Assembly: GCA_024274855.1 (NCBI GenBank) | Contig: JAJSAJ010000353.1 | Coordinates: 1-16,390 of the forward strand | Direction: 5' to 3' | Source of the DNA: Planctomycetota bacterium | Lineage (GTDB): Bacteria > Planctomycetota > Planctomycetia > Pirellulales > Pirellulaceae | Length of the DNA stretch: 16,390 nucleotides | Shown here: one piece after another, positions 7,746 to 16,329 of the stretch | Layout: every line of letters starts with the position of its first letter | Numbering within the stretch: position 1 is the first letter of the stretch | Translations under genes and position numbers: made by a program | The notes under the pieces: model-generated | What the model was told of the DNA's origin: nothing | The model's database searches: none | The model's input: the letters and a program-made list of their open reading frames with translations, nothing else

Positions 7746-9086
7746 GCACAAACCCGCGAACAATATTTCTTCTTCCGAGCCCAGATGCAGTCCGCACTGC
7801 GAGATTTGCTGGCCGCCGAAAACCGACTTCGCTGGCTGATGGGAATCACACCGACCGATGGCGCGTTGATTCGACCGATCGACCGTCCGACAATGGCCCG
7901 AATCGAATTCCCGTGGCAGGACATCCACACAGAATCGCTGGTTCGGAGCGCCGAGCTGCGTCGTCAGCGATGGCAAGTGAAGCAACGGGAAACGGAGATG
8001 ATTGCGGCACGCAACCAGCTGCTGCCCCAATTGGATTTGGTCGCGACCTATCGGTGGCTTGGCATGGGCGACGACCTGATTGTCGCGAACCGTCGAGGGT
8101 TGAACTTCATCAATACGGATCCAGCCGACGGCAGCAAGCCGATCAATCCAAATCCCGGGCTGCCGGTTGGTGCGCCGACACCCGGATCCGTTGCATTTGA
8201 CGAATTGACCGAGGGTCGCTTCCAAGAAGCGCAGTTTGGACTGCAGTTCACACCTCCACGGATCGGAGCTCGGCGTGAACTGTCTGGTGTTCGCAACGCA
8301 CAACTGGCACTGGTGCGTGAAAAAGCGAGGCTTGAGGATATGGAACTCAACGTCTCTCACTTATTGACCACTGCGATTCAGAACCTCGACTTCAACTACC
8401 AGACGGCTCAGACACACTTCAATCGCTGGGTGGCAGCAGAGAAAGAAGTCGAAGCATTAAAAGCCCTCTATGAAGGCGGCCAGGCAACTGTCGACCTGGT
8501 CCTTGACGGTCAGAAGCGGAAAGCACAAGCTCAGGCAGACTTTTACCGTGCCATCGTTGAGTACAACAAGGCAATTGCCAACGTCCACTTTCGCAAGGGC
8601 TCTTTGCTCGAGTACGATAATGTCACGTTGGCTGAGGGCCCTTGGCCCAAAAAGGCCTACTGGGATGCCCTTGGGCAAGCCAGGAAACGTGACGCGAGCT
8701 ACTACCTGGATTATGGCTGGACGCGACCTCACGTAATCAGCCGTGGACCGGTTGACCAAACGGGCGAGTCAAGCATGCCAATCGAGCCGATGATCGAAAA
8801 CCAGGAAATACCACTGGAGCAGATCCCGGCACCAGCCATGACGCCCGATGAATTTCCGTTGGACAGTCCGACCGAAGCCATACCGGATCGCAACGCGATG
8901 CTCGACGGACCATCACTCAGTCTCCGCGATGACGCGCCGGCCGAATTGCTTGAAGCCCCAACGCCAAATCAGGTTTCCGCTGGGCTACTCGGGTCCCCGA
9001 ACTTGCTGAAATCCGCCGCGCAGGGCGTTCGCCAAGTGTCCCACCAGAGTGCCCCGGCGCAGCAGCGCACGTCCGCCGTTCGTTGA
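7746..9086 (+). pseudogene. TolC-like efflux protein gene, C-terminal segment after in-frame TAA
   Basis: This is the direct in-frame continuation of the gene at 6813, codons 312-757. It begins AQTREQYFFFRAQMQSALRD, which continues the helix interrupted at 7743, and carries LLAAENRLRWLMGI, the second TolC half (RQRWQVKQRETEMIAARNQL, LPQLDLVATYRWLGMGDDLI), a second long helical pair (MELNVSHLLTTAIQNLDFNY through EALYEGGQATVDLVLDGQKR), and a C-terminal planctomycete-type tail (AEGPWPKKAYWDALG, ISRGPV) with an acidic, Pro-rich end. An ATG at 7785 could serve as an internal start, but no Shine-Dalgarno precedes it and the product would lack the signal and the first half of the barrel. It is most simply the second half of a gene carrying one nonsense codon, or one read through. 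Confidence 0.85.
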
Positions 9087-9120
9087 CGCGAGATATCGAC
9101 CGAGACGACCGGGCCGTTGC

Positions 9121-10470
9121 TTACAGAACTTTTGTGATACCTGGTAACGCAATCGGATAATGGCCCTGGGCATCCGGTTGCACTGGCGCCGGGGACTGCA
9201 GCGTGATTTGCTCCAAACCGGGCGCCAACTGGCGATCAGACGCGATCGCCTCGTCCCATGAGATCTTCAGGCCAGATTCAGCGGCCATCCGCCCCAGGAT
9301 GCCCGCCATCGCCGAATAGGCGCATCGCTGAGTTTCGTTATAAGGCTTGTCGTTTCGAATCGCATCGAACAACAAATCATGCTCGACCTGGTAGGCACTC
9401 TTGGGCTTTTCACCGTACTTCCAGATCTCGTTTGCGTCGGTCTGTTCGTGACTATTGAAGATCTTCGGATCTGTAATTCCCTCGCCCAATACAGCTGAAC
9501 CGGTCGAACCGTGGATCACGTCGCCAAAGAACCCCCAACAGCCGGCCATGTGCCGCCCTTCGGCCATCAGCCGGGTACCATCGGCGAATCGGTATTCGAC
9601 GCTATAGTGATCGAAGAGTTGATCGGGCTTGTCCCGCACCTGGCGTCCGCCCTGCCCTTGCGCGGAGACCGGCCAAGCATCCTTGACCCAGCAACAGACA
9701 TCGATGTTATGAATCAACCAATCCAAAATAAAACTGCCATTGACCCACGTGAAGCACGAGTAGTTACGGATCTGATGTTCAAGATCACTCATGCCCGGCT
9801 TCTTCGGTGCAAATCCGACGGGACCGTGCATACGATACGCCCAGCACGTTACGACCTTCCCGATCTTGCCATCGTGGATCTGCCGAACCGCCTCTTCAAG
9901 CGGTCGGTAATGACGGCTCATCAGGCCGCCGGCAATCTTCAGGTTCTTCTTCGATGCCTGCTCGCCCGCTTTCAGTACCCGGCGGATTCCCGGAGCGTCA
10001 ACAGCGAACGATTTTTCCATGAAAATGTTGCAGTTTTTGGAAACGGCATGTTCAACATGAATCGGGCGAAATGCGGGTGGCGTTGTCAGAATGACCAAGC
10101 CACCTGGGGAAATGATCTCAATCGCTTTCTTATACGCATCCATGCCTAGAAACTGACGGTCAGGCGGCACATCGACTTGCTTGCCAAATTGGGTCACCAA
10201 GTTTTTTCGACTGCGTTGGAGTCGATCGGGAAAAACGTCGGCCATCGCGACCAGTTTGACCGGTCCTTCGGTCGATAGTGCATTGGCAGCCGCACCGGTA
10301 CCACGTCCACCACATCCAACCAAGACAACTTTGACCGTGTTATTCTCACCGGCGTAGGCGCGCGTTGAAAGTGTACTGGCCAGAGTAGCCCCGGCAAGTG
10401 CTCCTGAAGCTTCCTTGAGAAACGTGCGACGCGTGGAGGCGGGCCGATCAACGTGACTGTTCGTATTCAT
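9121..10470 (-). CDS. Tat-exported Gfo/Idh/MocA-family NAD(P)-dependent oxidoreductase
   Basis: The ATG at 10470 is preferred: GAAGGAAG lies just upstream and the N-terminus is a twin-arginine signal (TRRTFLK, Arg14-Arg15; cleavage after AYA, residue 40). The 449-residue product has the Rossmann nucleotide-binding loop (VVLVGCGGRG, about 48-57) and the conserved core LVILTTPP (125-132). The catalytic EKP-type motif appears as EKS (152-154), so the lysine is kept and the proline is serine. The second domain has HNIDVCCW (254-261) and GDVIHGSTGS. Planctomycete genomes hold many such exported oxidoreductases; substrates are probably sugars or sugar derivatives, but this cannot be assigned here. 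It is convergent with the TolC gene (34 bp gap) and lies downstream of the HEAT-repeat gene, separated from it by a terminator, so it is probably a separate transcript. Confidence 0.93.
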   Translation of the reverse strand: MNTNSHVDRPASTRRTFLKEASGALAGATLASTLSTRAYAGENNTVKVVLVGCGGRGTGAAANALSTEGPVKLVAMADVFPDRLQRSRKNLVTQFGKQVDVPPDRQFLGMDAYKKAIEIISPGGLVILTTPPAFRPIHVEHAVSKNCNIFMEKSFAVDAPGIRRVLKAGEQASKKNLKIAGGLMSRHYRPLEEAVRQIHDGKIGKVVTCWAYRMHGPVGFAPKKPGMSDLEHQIRNYSCFTWVNGSFILDWLIHNIDVCCWVKDAWPVSAQGQGGRQVRDKPDQLFDHYSVEYRFADGTRLMAEGRHMAGCWGFFGDVIHGSTGSAVLGEGITDPKIFNSHEQTDANEIWKYGEKPKSAYQVEHDLLFDAIRNDKPYNETQRCAYSAMAGILGRMAAESGLKISWDEAIASDRQLAPGLEQITLQSPAPVQPDAQGHYPIALPGITKVL

Positions 10471-10808
10471 GGGTGCTTCCTTCGAATATGGTGGCATGTA
10501 GCGAACGACTGTCCAAGGCAACCGACGGAACGAGCAGGATCTTGCATGAAGCAGCAAGCAGACTTCGCCGGTTCTGGCATTTCAGCCGCGCACAAGAACG
10601 AGCCCGAATACCAGAACTCTATTGTGGTCGTATTTGGTCACGGAAATCAACGGCCCAAGGGCCAGGTAGACAAAAAACCCCGGGCGGCCAGTTGCTCGCC
10701 ACGGGGTTTGAAGGGTATCGCATGGTCGTGGTCACCGGCAACGCCCGTGCCAGTCTGCCGGCCAAGAGATCAGGCAGTGGAGCGAAAGTTGCCGACGCGT
10801 TGCCTGAT
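10471..10808. other. Intergenic, 338 bp, with terminator of the HEAT-repeat gene and presumed promoter of the oxidoreductase
   Basis: No gene was found. The minus strand carries the terminator at 10672-10709 and then about 200 nt leading to the oxidoreductase start. A weak promoter-like pair (TTGATT at 10650-10645 and CACAAT at 10626-10621, spacer 18) is visible on the minus strand but is not strong enough to call. Confidence 0.5.
10672..10709 (-). terminator. Rho-independent terminator of the HEAT-repeat gene
   Basis: Read on the minus strand, AAACCCCG (10709-10702) pairs with CGGGGTTT (10682-10675). Inside, GGCG (10700-10697) pairs with CGCC (10686-10683), and an uninterrupted run of six T residues covers 10677-10672. 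It lies about 100 bp after the HEAT gene's TAG. A further short hairpin (GGCCC AA GGGCC, 10652-10663) follows. Confidence 0.85.
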
Positions 10809-12575
10809 CTATTGCTTGGATGCGGCCTCGATCTGCTCGATTGCCGCAGCAGCAGCCACTCGAACGGCCGGACTCGAGTCGGTCAACGCCTTCTTCAATG
10901 CCTTGATCGCCGGCTGAGCCGCCTGGCCGAGTTCGCCCAGCTCATACGCCATCTCGACGCGCACATGCTCGCGCACGTCAGTCAGTCCGGCAGCCATCAA
11001 TGGAACGGCTCGTTTGACAAGCGATGGGTCACTGGAGTCGATTTTCAAAGAGGCCCAGACTGCGGCCAATCTTGTGAATGCGTTGTCACTCTGCATCATT
11101 TTCGCAAGGCGAGGCAGTGCGGCTTTCGCGGGTGGACCGATTTTCCCCAGTGCATAGCAGGCCGCATTCCGAATCTCGGGCGATTCATCGTCCAATTTCT
11201 TAACGAGTTTTTCGGTCGCGGCCGCCGCTTTCGCGCCAATAGCGCCCAAAGCAAACTCGGCTTCGCGAACGATCGCGGGATCCGAATCATCGAGCGTCTC
11301 GATCAGTACGGGAACCGCATCAACAGCAGCGGCCCCAAGTTTGATCAAAACCTGAATGGCATAGTAGCGCAGTTTGAGTCGCTGACGAAGTGACTGAATG
11401 CATGCCGGCACGACCTTCGGGCCCGCCGCGGCAAGCCCATCAACAATCTGCATCAGCTTATGCGGGTCATCGATTCCTTCCAGTGCCTTGTGAATGGCAG
11501 TCCGCGCAGCCCCCTTCGAAAACTCCTCGTCCACCAGCGAACGCGCGGCCGCATTACGAACTGCGACGATGTCGGACTGAAGGCCCTTCAAGGTGACGGC
11601 AACCGCTTTCGTGCGGTGCTCGTCGCTCGGGTCATTCAGTTTCAAGATAGCCCATGCAGCCGTGACACTCAGAAACATATCTTTACTGTCCAACGCGCCG
11701 GCTAGTTGATTTAAGATGGTCTCCGACGAATTGCCGATCGAGCCAAGTGCATACGCGGCCGCATACTGCACACTCTCAAATTTGTCATCAGCCAGCCGCT
11801 GGGCAATCGCAGGTGCCACATCCTTCGCGGCAGGACCGATGCTGGCAAGTGCCATCAATGCCTGCAAGCGGACTTCCGGCTGATCGGAGTCAAGCAGCTT
11901 CGCCAAGTGGGGAACTGCCGCCTTGGCTTTGGGCCCGAGTTCGGCCACCGCCAGACATGCCCAATAGCAGGCGGCCTTATCTTCCATGGCATCGCATAAA
12001 TCCGGTACAATTTCCTCACCTCGCTCGGTCAGCGTAGCCAGGGCTGCCGCGGCATCCGCCGGATCAGCTGTTTTCAGAGCTTGAATCAGCAGCGGCCGAA
12101 TCACTTGCCGCGGAACGCCAATGTTCTTCAATGCATCACGGATCGCGCGACGCAGCACCGGATCTCTTGCCGTGGCCAGCTTGACCAACGCCGGCGTTGC
12201 CTGAGCCGATGATTTCCCGATCCGCCCTAACGCATACGCGGCGTAGGCTGCCAGCTTCGAGTCTTTCGACTTCAGGCTTTTCACCAATGCAGGAACCGCC
12301 TCCCTTGCTTGCGGACCGACCGCAGCCAGTGCCAGAGCCGCCGACTTGAGCAGCTCGACGTCTTGTGCCTGCTCCAGAGTCTGAACCAATACCGGCACAG
12401 CCTCGGCGGCACCCGGCCCTAAATCGGCCAATTGCTTGCACGCACTAAGTCGTGCCTTGACGTCCGAACTCTTGAGCGACTTGACAAGCTCCGAAATGTC
12501 GGACGACTGTGCACACACGGTGGACGTCACCACGACTGCGATCGTTAGGGCCAAAAGGGATTTGATCATACGCAT
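10809..12575 (-). CDS. Exported HEAT-repeat protein
   Basis: The product is 588 residues with a Sec signal peptide (hydrophobic SLLALTIAVVVTSTVCAQ, cleavage near residue 22). The rest is almost wholly made of tandem helical HEAT/PBS-lyase-type repeats of about 35-40 residues, recognisable by recurring phrases such as GPGAAEAVPVLV, GPQAREAVPALV, AYALGRIGKSSAQATPALV and CYALGKIGPPAKAALPRLA. Such alpha-solenoids are scaffolds for protein binding; no enzyme domain is present. The start ATG at 12575 has AGAGGA 7 nt upstream; a second ATG two codons later is equally compatible with a signal peptide. It ends in TAG and is followed by a clear intrinsic terminator. It is preceded on the same strand, 103 bp away, by the Gly/Trp-rich protein gene, with which it may be co-transcribed. 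Confidence 0.93.
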   Translation of the reverse strand: MRMIKSLLALTIAVVVTSTVCAQSSDISELVKSLKSSDVKARLSACKQLADLGPGAAEAVPVLVQTLEQAQDVELLKSAALALAAVGPQAREAVPALVKSLKSKDSKLAAYAAYALGRIGKSSAQATPALVKLATARDPVLRRAIRDALKNIGVPRQVIRPLLIQALKTADPADAAAALATLTERGEEIVPDLCDAMEDKAACYWACLAVAELGPKAKAAVPHLAKLLDSDQPEVRLQALMALASIGPAAKDVAPAIAQRLADDKFESVQYAAAYALGSIGNSSETILNQLAGALDSKDMFLSVTAAWAILKLNDPSDEHRTKAVAVTLKGLQSDIVAVRNAAARSLVDEEFSKGAARTAIHKALEGIDDPHKLMQIVDGLAAAGPKVVPACIQSLRQRLKLRYYAIQVLIKLGAAAVDAVPVLIETLDDSDPAIVREAEFALGAIGAKAAAATEKLVKKLDDESPEIRNAACYALGKIGPPAKAALPRLAKMMQSDNAFTRLAAVWASLKIDSSDPSLVKRAVPLMAAGLTDVREHVRVEMAYELGELGQAAQPAIKALKKALTDSSPAVRVAAAAAIEQIEAASKQ

Positions 12576-12678
12576 TACGGAATCCTCTGGTGAGTCAAAT
12601 GACAGTTAGCGTCTGAGATGAACTGTGCCGGACCAGGAAGTAACGAAAACGAAACAAGCAAGCAAGACATACCGACAA

Positions 12679-13329
12679 TCAACCGGCCGTTACCCGCGAT
12701 TCGTAGGCAAGACGTTTTAGAAACGAGTTGGCCGTGACGAAACTCTGCGGTGGATAGTCGTGAACCCTTCGCTTCAATTCAATTTGCAGGTCACGCAGAA
12801 GTGATTCAAGCTTCTTGAACTGGTCGAGCGTCAGTTTTCCTTTGGCCTTCGCCCGTTCAGCAAACAGCTGGTCCAGATCGTTGACATAATCCGCGTAGGT
12901 ATCGTCCTTGAGCACCAGCGGCCAGTCGATCGCACCGGTCACGGGATCGAGTTCCGATGGGCCGAGTCGCTTGGGTGTTGCCTCCTTGGCCAAACGAAAC
13001 AGCTGTTCCGATGTTGGCCTTGGGCCCTTCTGAGCGTCCCGATACTCTTTGTTGGTTCGCTTCATTTCAAAGTAGGCTTTTGTCCACTGCACGCGGTTGT
13101 TGATGTTCTTGGCGCGAGCGTCTTCGATGTTCTTGACCGCTTCCGAGTCCATCAAGTTCTTCATCCCCTGAGAGCGCACGACATCCGCACGGCCTCGCTG
13201 AATTCCCTCTTCGGCCGTCGATGAGTGGTAGCCACCACCCCAACCGCCACCCCAACCGCCATACTGACCGAAAACGGGGCTCAAGCTGATCAGCGTGCCG
13301 CAAATGATCCAAAATGGTAGACGTCGCAT
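12679..13329 (-). CDS. Exported Gly/Trp-rich protein of unknown function, 216 residues
   Basis: The start ATG at 13329 is preceded by GGAGGGAG at good spacing. Residues 1-22 are a Sec signal peptide (FWIICGTLISLSPVFGQ). A Gly/Trp/Tyr-rich segment follows (YGGWGGGWGGGYHSS, 23-37), then a helical, strongly charged region (about 38-105: QRGRADVVRSQGMKNLMDSE, ARAKNINNRVQWTKAYFEMK) and a C-terminal part with LDPVTGAIDWPLVL and predicted helices (FAERAKAKGKLTLDQFKKLE). I recall similar small proteins (YxxARxxNxxNRxxW pattern) in planctomycetes, with no assigned function. It probably acts outside the cytoplasm. A TACAAT hexamer (minus strand, 13378-13373) is a possible -10 element, but no good -35 accompanies it. 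Confidence 0.85.
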   Translation of the reverse strand: MRRLPFWIICGTLISLSPVFGQYGGWGGGWGGGYHSSTAEEGIQRGRADVVRSQGMKNLMDSEAVKNIEDARAKNINNRVQWTKAYFEMKRTNKEYRDAQKGPRPTSEQLFRLAKEATPKRLGPSELDPVTGAIDWPLVLKDDTYADYVNDLDQLFAERAKAKGKLTLDQFKKLESLLRDLQIELKRRVHDYPPQSFVTANSFLKRLAYESRVTAG

Positions 13330-13703
13330 TGCAAATTCTCCCTCCGCAATTTCATGGGTAGGTATTCAGTGTATTGTAGTCACAATCAACCGGTTGGCAC
13401 CTGCAAATTAATTGAACCGTTTTATTTTGATCGATAATTCCGTTTCTCGCAATTACCGAGCCGTCACAAGCGACCAACTCGACGACCAGTCCTCATGGGG
13501 GGCAACAAACGCTTTATGCCCAAAAAACGTATTTGGCACAGTCTGCACCGCAGCCGTCGAGCCCCGTTCGAGAGCCTGAATGACCATATCCGGGACCGTA
13601 GGCGTGGGCCCGATGGCTGGAGCCTACGTGAACGGTCCGTATTGCCGTACAATGTCCCCTTGAATCCGCGACATTCTCTTGGGAACGATTGGACTGATTG
13701 ACC
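13330..13703. other. Divergent intergenic, 374 bp, no gene seen
   Basis: It separates the minus-strand Gly/Trp-rich gene from tmk and should hold promoters for both. Candidates are TACAAT (minus, 13378-13373) and, for tmk, TTGAAC (13412-13417) with GATAAT (13433-13438), whose 15-nt spacing is short. The middle (about 13400-13450) is distinctly AT-richer than its surroundings. Short reading frames here look like shadows. Confidence 0.45.
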
Positions 13704-14324
13704 ATGTTTTTCTGTTTAGACGGAGTCGATGGGACGGGCAAGTCAACACAGGTGCAACTGTTCGCCCAATGGCTCGGTACAAAAGGCCACGACGTGGTGG
13801 TGTGCCGTGATCCGGGAAGCACGGAATTGGGCGAAGCATTACGCCGGATCGTGCTTGAGCACCATGCCATGCCGATTCACCATCGCAGTGAGATGCTGAT
13901 CTACATGGCCGCACGTGCTCAATTGGTGGAACAAGTGATTCGACCGGCGATTCAAGCCGGAAAAACGGTAGTCAGCGACCGTTTTCTGCTGGCTAATGTT
14001 GTCTATCAGGGCCACGCAGGGGGATTGCCCGCGGAGGAAATATGGGAAGTTGGCCGCATCGCGACTGGTGCCATGACGCCCAACCTGACATTAGTGCTCG
14101 ACATGGACGTGTCGCAAGCCAGCAATCGTCGCAATGATCCGCCGGATCGGATGGAGTCGCGAGGCACCGACTATCTCCAACGCGTCAGAAATGGCTATCT
14201 TACAGAAGCATCCCGACACCCAGAATCGATGATTGTGATCGACGCGTCGGCGGATATAGATGCGGTACGCCACGCCATTGAAGTTGCGGCATGCCACATT
14301 CTCGAACAAACAGACAGACCATGA
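13704..14324 (+). CDS. tmk: Thymidylate kinase (dTMP kinase)
   Basis: It phosphorylates dTMP to dTDP with ATP in the cytoplasm, for DNA synthesis. The 206-residue length is usual for the family. The P-loop is GVDGTGKST (7-15), the dTMP-binding/catalytic DRF motif is SDRF (91-94), and the MAARAQ helix (68-73) and the DRMESRG LID-side segment (148-154) are present. The conserved loop usually written EPGGT reads DPGST (36-40), with serine in place of the second glycine. The ATG at 13704 is chosen because it places the first strand (MFFCLDGVDG) correctly; a TTG two codons upstream is possible. The Shine-Dalgarno is weak. Its stop overlaps the earliest possible holB ATG (ATGA at 14321-14324), a typical sign of translational coupling. 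Confidence 0.95.
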   Translation: MFFCLDGVDGTGKSTQVQLFAQWLGTKGHDVVVCRDPGSTELGEALRRIVLEHHAMPIHHRSEMLIYMAARAQLVEQVIRPAIQAGKTVVSDRFLLANVVYQGHAGGLPAEEIWEVGRIATGAMTPNLTLVLDMDVSQASNRRNDPPDRMESRGTDYLQRVRNGYLTEASRHPESMIVIDASADIDAVRHAIEVAACHILEQTDRP

Positions 14325-14332
14325 GGTCGGAT

Positions 14333-15400
14333 ATGATGACGTGGCCAGACATTGTCGGGCACCAGCAGATCTTTCAACGATTCGAACAGGGCCTGAAACG
14401 GGGACGCTTGGCTAGCACATTCCTGTTCGTTGGCCCGTCCGGGATCGGCAAGCGAACCGTCGCACTCGGCTTGGCCAAGGCCCTGCTTTGCGAACAAACC
14501 CCTCCGGATCAGCTCGAGGCGTGTGGCGAATGCCCAGGATGCCGGCAGGTCGAAGCGGCCACCCACCCAGATCTTATCCTGATCCAAAAGCCAGCCGATC
14601 GGAGTTTCATTCCGATCAACCTGCTGATCGGTGATCGTGATCATCGGATGCGTGAAGGCCTGTGCCACGACATATCACTCAAGCCGTTCCGCGGACATCG
14701 GAAAGTTGCCATTATCGACGATGCCGATTATCTGAATCAGGAAGGGGCGAATTGTCTGCTGAAGACGCTCGAGGAACCACCGGCCGGCGCTTTGCTGATT
14801 TTGATTGGTACCAGCGAACACCGCCAACTGCCGACAATCCGGTCGCGTTGCCAAATTGTTCGATTCGCTCCCCTGACCGAGCAGCAGATTGCGGAACTGC
14901 TGGTCAAAGGCAACTTGGTCGATGACCCCCAAAAGGCCAGCTTGCTGGCCGCTCGAGCCGCCGGGAGCATTGAGGCTGCCACCGACTTGCTTGCCGACGA
15001 TTTCGAGCCCGTCTGGCAGTCGCTTTATCGCCATTTGGCCGAACCCGACTTCGACGAAGTCTCTTTAATCAAGGAACTCACGAACTTCGTCGATGCCGCT
15101 GGTAAGGATGCGACGCCTCGGCGACGGCGGCTACGACTGGTGATTGGTGCCGCCTCCAGCTTCTACTACCATCTGATGCACGAGCTACTGGACGATCCAT
15201 CGAAAACGAACTCGACCACCAAATCCCATGTACAGCAAGCATTAGGCACCTGGCAAGGTGGTGCTCCAGCAGCGGCCGATTGTCTTCAGCGGTGCCTGCA
15301 GTGCCTCGGCTTCGTCGATGCCAATGCCAACCTGTCCACGCTAATCCCCGGATGGATCGACGACTTGGCCCAATCCACGCTACGCAACCGACAAGGCTAA
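14333..15400 (+). CDS. holB: DNA polymerase III clamp-loader subunit delta'
   Basis: This AAA+ subunit of the clamp loader helps place the sliding clamp on primed DNA. Counting from 14333, the 355-residue product has a Walker A loop GPSGIGKRT (34-42). It has a zinc module with Cys53, Cys64, Cys67 and Cys70 (CGECPGC), a Walker B-like KVAIIDDAD (124-132), the helix NCLLKTLEEPP (140-150) and the SRC motif (171-173) that contributes an arginine finger. The C-terminal half is helical. The intact P-loop is noteworthy, since it is degenerate in E. coli delta'. Starts at 14321 (ATGA overlap with tmk), 14333 and 14336 are all in frame; GAGG at 14323-14326 favours 14333 or 14336. A tmk-holB order is common in bacteria. 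Confidence 0.93.
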   Translation: MMTWPDIVGHQQIFQRFEQGLKRGRLASTFLFVGPSGIGKRTVALGLAKALLCEQTPPDQLEACGECPGCRQVEAATHPDLILIQKPADRSFIPINLLIGDRDHRMREGLCHDISLKPFRGHRKVAIIDDADYLNQEGANCLLKTLEEPPAGALLILIGTSEHRQLPTIRSRCQIVRFAPLTEQQIAELLVKGNLVDDPQKASLLAARAAGSIEAATDLLADDFEPVWQSLYRHLAEPDFDEVSLIKELTNFVDAAGKDATPRRRRLRLVIGAASSFYYHLMHELLDDPSKTNSTTKSHVQQALGTWQGGAPAAADCLQRCLQCLGFVDANANLSTLIPGWIDDLAQSTLRNRQG

Positions 15401-15488
15401 CCTTCGTCGACGCTCCGGCCGCATTGCGATCAAAGTTGGCCTTAGGATTCGCCAATCAATAACTGTCGCACTCTTTGGCGTACAGACC

Positions 15489-15509
15489 CCCATGGGCTCG
15501 CCCCATGGG
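15489..15509. repeat. Twin CCCATGGG palindromes
   Basis: CCCATGGG occurs at 15489-15496 and again at 15502-15509, separated by 5 nt. Each copy is self-complementary and the two can also pair with each other as a hairpin. No T run follows, so a terminator for holB is not supported. Confidence 0.5.
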
Positions 15510-16019
15510 TGGATCAGTCTCTCAGCTAAGGAGGATCGCCGCCCGACGCCCCCCAGTAAACGCGACAATAATTGATTCGCCGGCCCTTACGTTGACTTGC
15601 ACGCACATGAATCAACTGCGAAAACCGGCCCGGCACAAGTCGACGATGGTGGCAACTTGACAGAGTGTCCACAACTGTCCCCCAATTATTAAGGCTGGAG
15701 AACTGCCACCTCAGATGGCCCTCCCGCGTTCCACTCGAATCAACTCCCCCTTCCGCCGTCCGCACTTCGTGATCAGCGATACCGACCAAGGGGGCCTACT
15801 AGCGGAAAAATAACAGCCACAACACGCTTTGACGGGTCGATTATCAGTTGCCGGCCCAACATGCGATGCCGTTCGCACCAAGCGAAACGAATCGGATCGC
15901 CCCAGAGCGTCCAGGATGAACGTAAAGTCTATGTGATTGTTTCACTTTCCCACACCGATGCCACGTGGCCGGCCAAGATACCATTCTGACGATAATAGCT
16001 AAAACTCAGACAAAAATGC

Positions 16020-16047
16020 TTGACATGCCGAGATGGTGGTCAATAAT
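16020..16047 (+). promoter_or_regulatory. Candidate sigma70-type promoter
   Basis: TTGACA (16020-16025, perfect consensus) is followed after 16 nt by AATAAT (16042-16047, 5 of 6). It points at the gene starting at 16330, which would give a leader of roughly 275 nt. Identity rests on sequence match only. Confidence 0.45.
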
Positions 16048-16313
16048 CACATGATTCTTACTTCGGTGCGATTTCCGCCCGTCGGCTGTTGCCGTTTCTA
16101 GTTGCCAGGTGCGTGCGGATTTCAGGCCCATCAAATGGATTGACAAACGACGTTCGGCTAAATGGGCCCCGAATGTTGACCAGTGGGCTTTGGCCGTTCC
16201 AGCCGACCTCGGCCAATTCAAAGGCAGAAAGAACGGCACCCGCCACACGCAGCAACGATCTCGTGTCGGTGGATTGGCTTGAGTTAGTCGGTCATCTCTA
16301 TACAAAGTAGCTT

Positions 16314-16320
16314 GGAGGAG
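16314..16320 (+). promoter_or_regulatory. Strong Shine-Dalgarno for the gene at 16330
   Basis: GGAGGAG lies 9 nt before the ATG at 16330 and is among the strongest ribosome-binding sites in the window. Confidence 0.75.
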
Positions 16321-16329
16321 TCGATTTCG

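Larger units (their letters stand above)
15401..16329. other. Long region without a convincing gene, 929 bp
   Basis: Reading frames on both strands are short, lack ribosome-binding sites and show no recognisable protein. Visible items are a pair of 8-bp palindromes (15489-15509), a promoter-like pair (16020-16047) and the ribosome-binding site of the next gene. No tRNA or known riboswitch was recognised. An unrecognised small RNA or decayed gene cannot be excluded. Confidence 0.5.

Noticed and set aside
7485..8360. 291-codon minus-strand reading frame spanning the TolC stop
   Set aside because: Antisense to clearly recognisable TolC sequence on both sides; composition is shadow-like. It does not explain the interruption.
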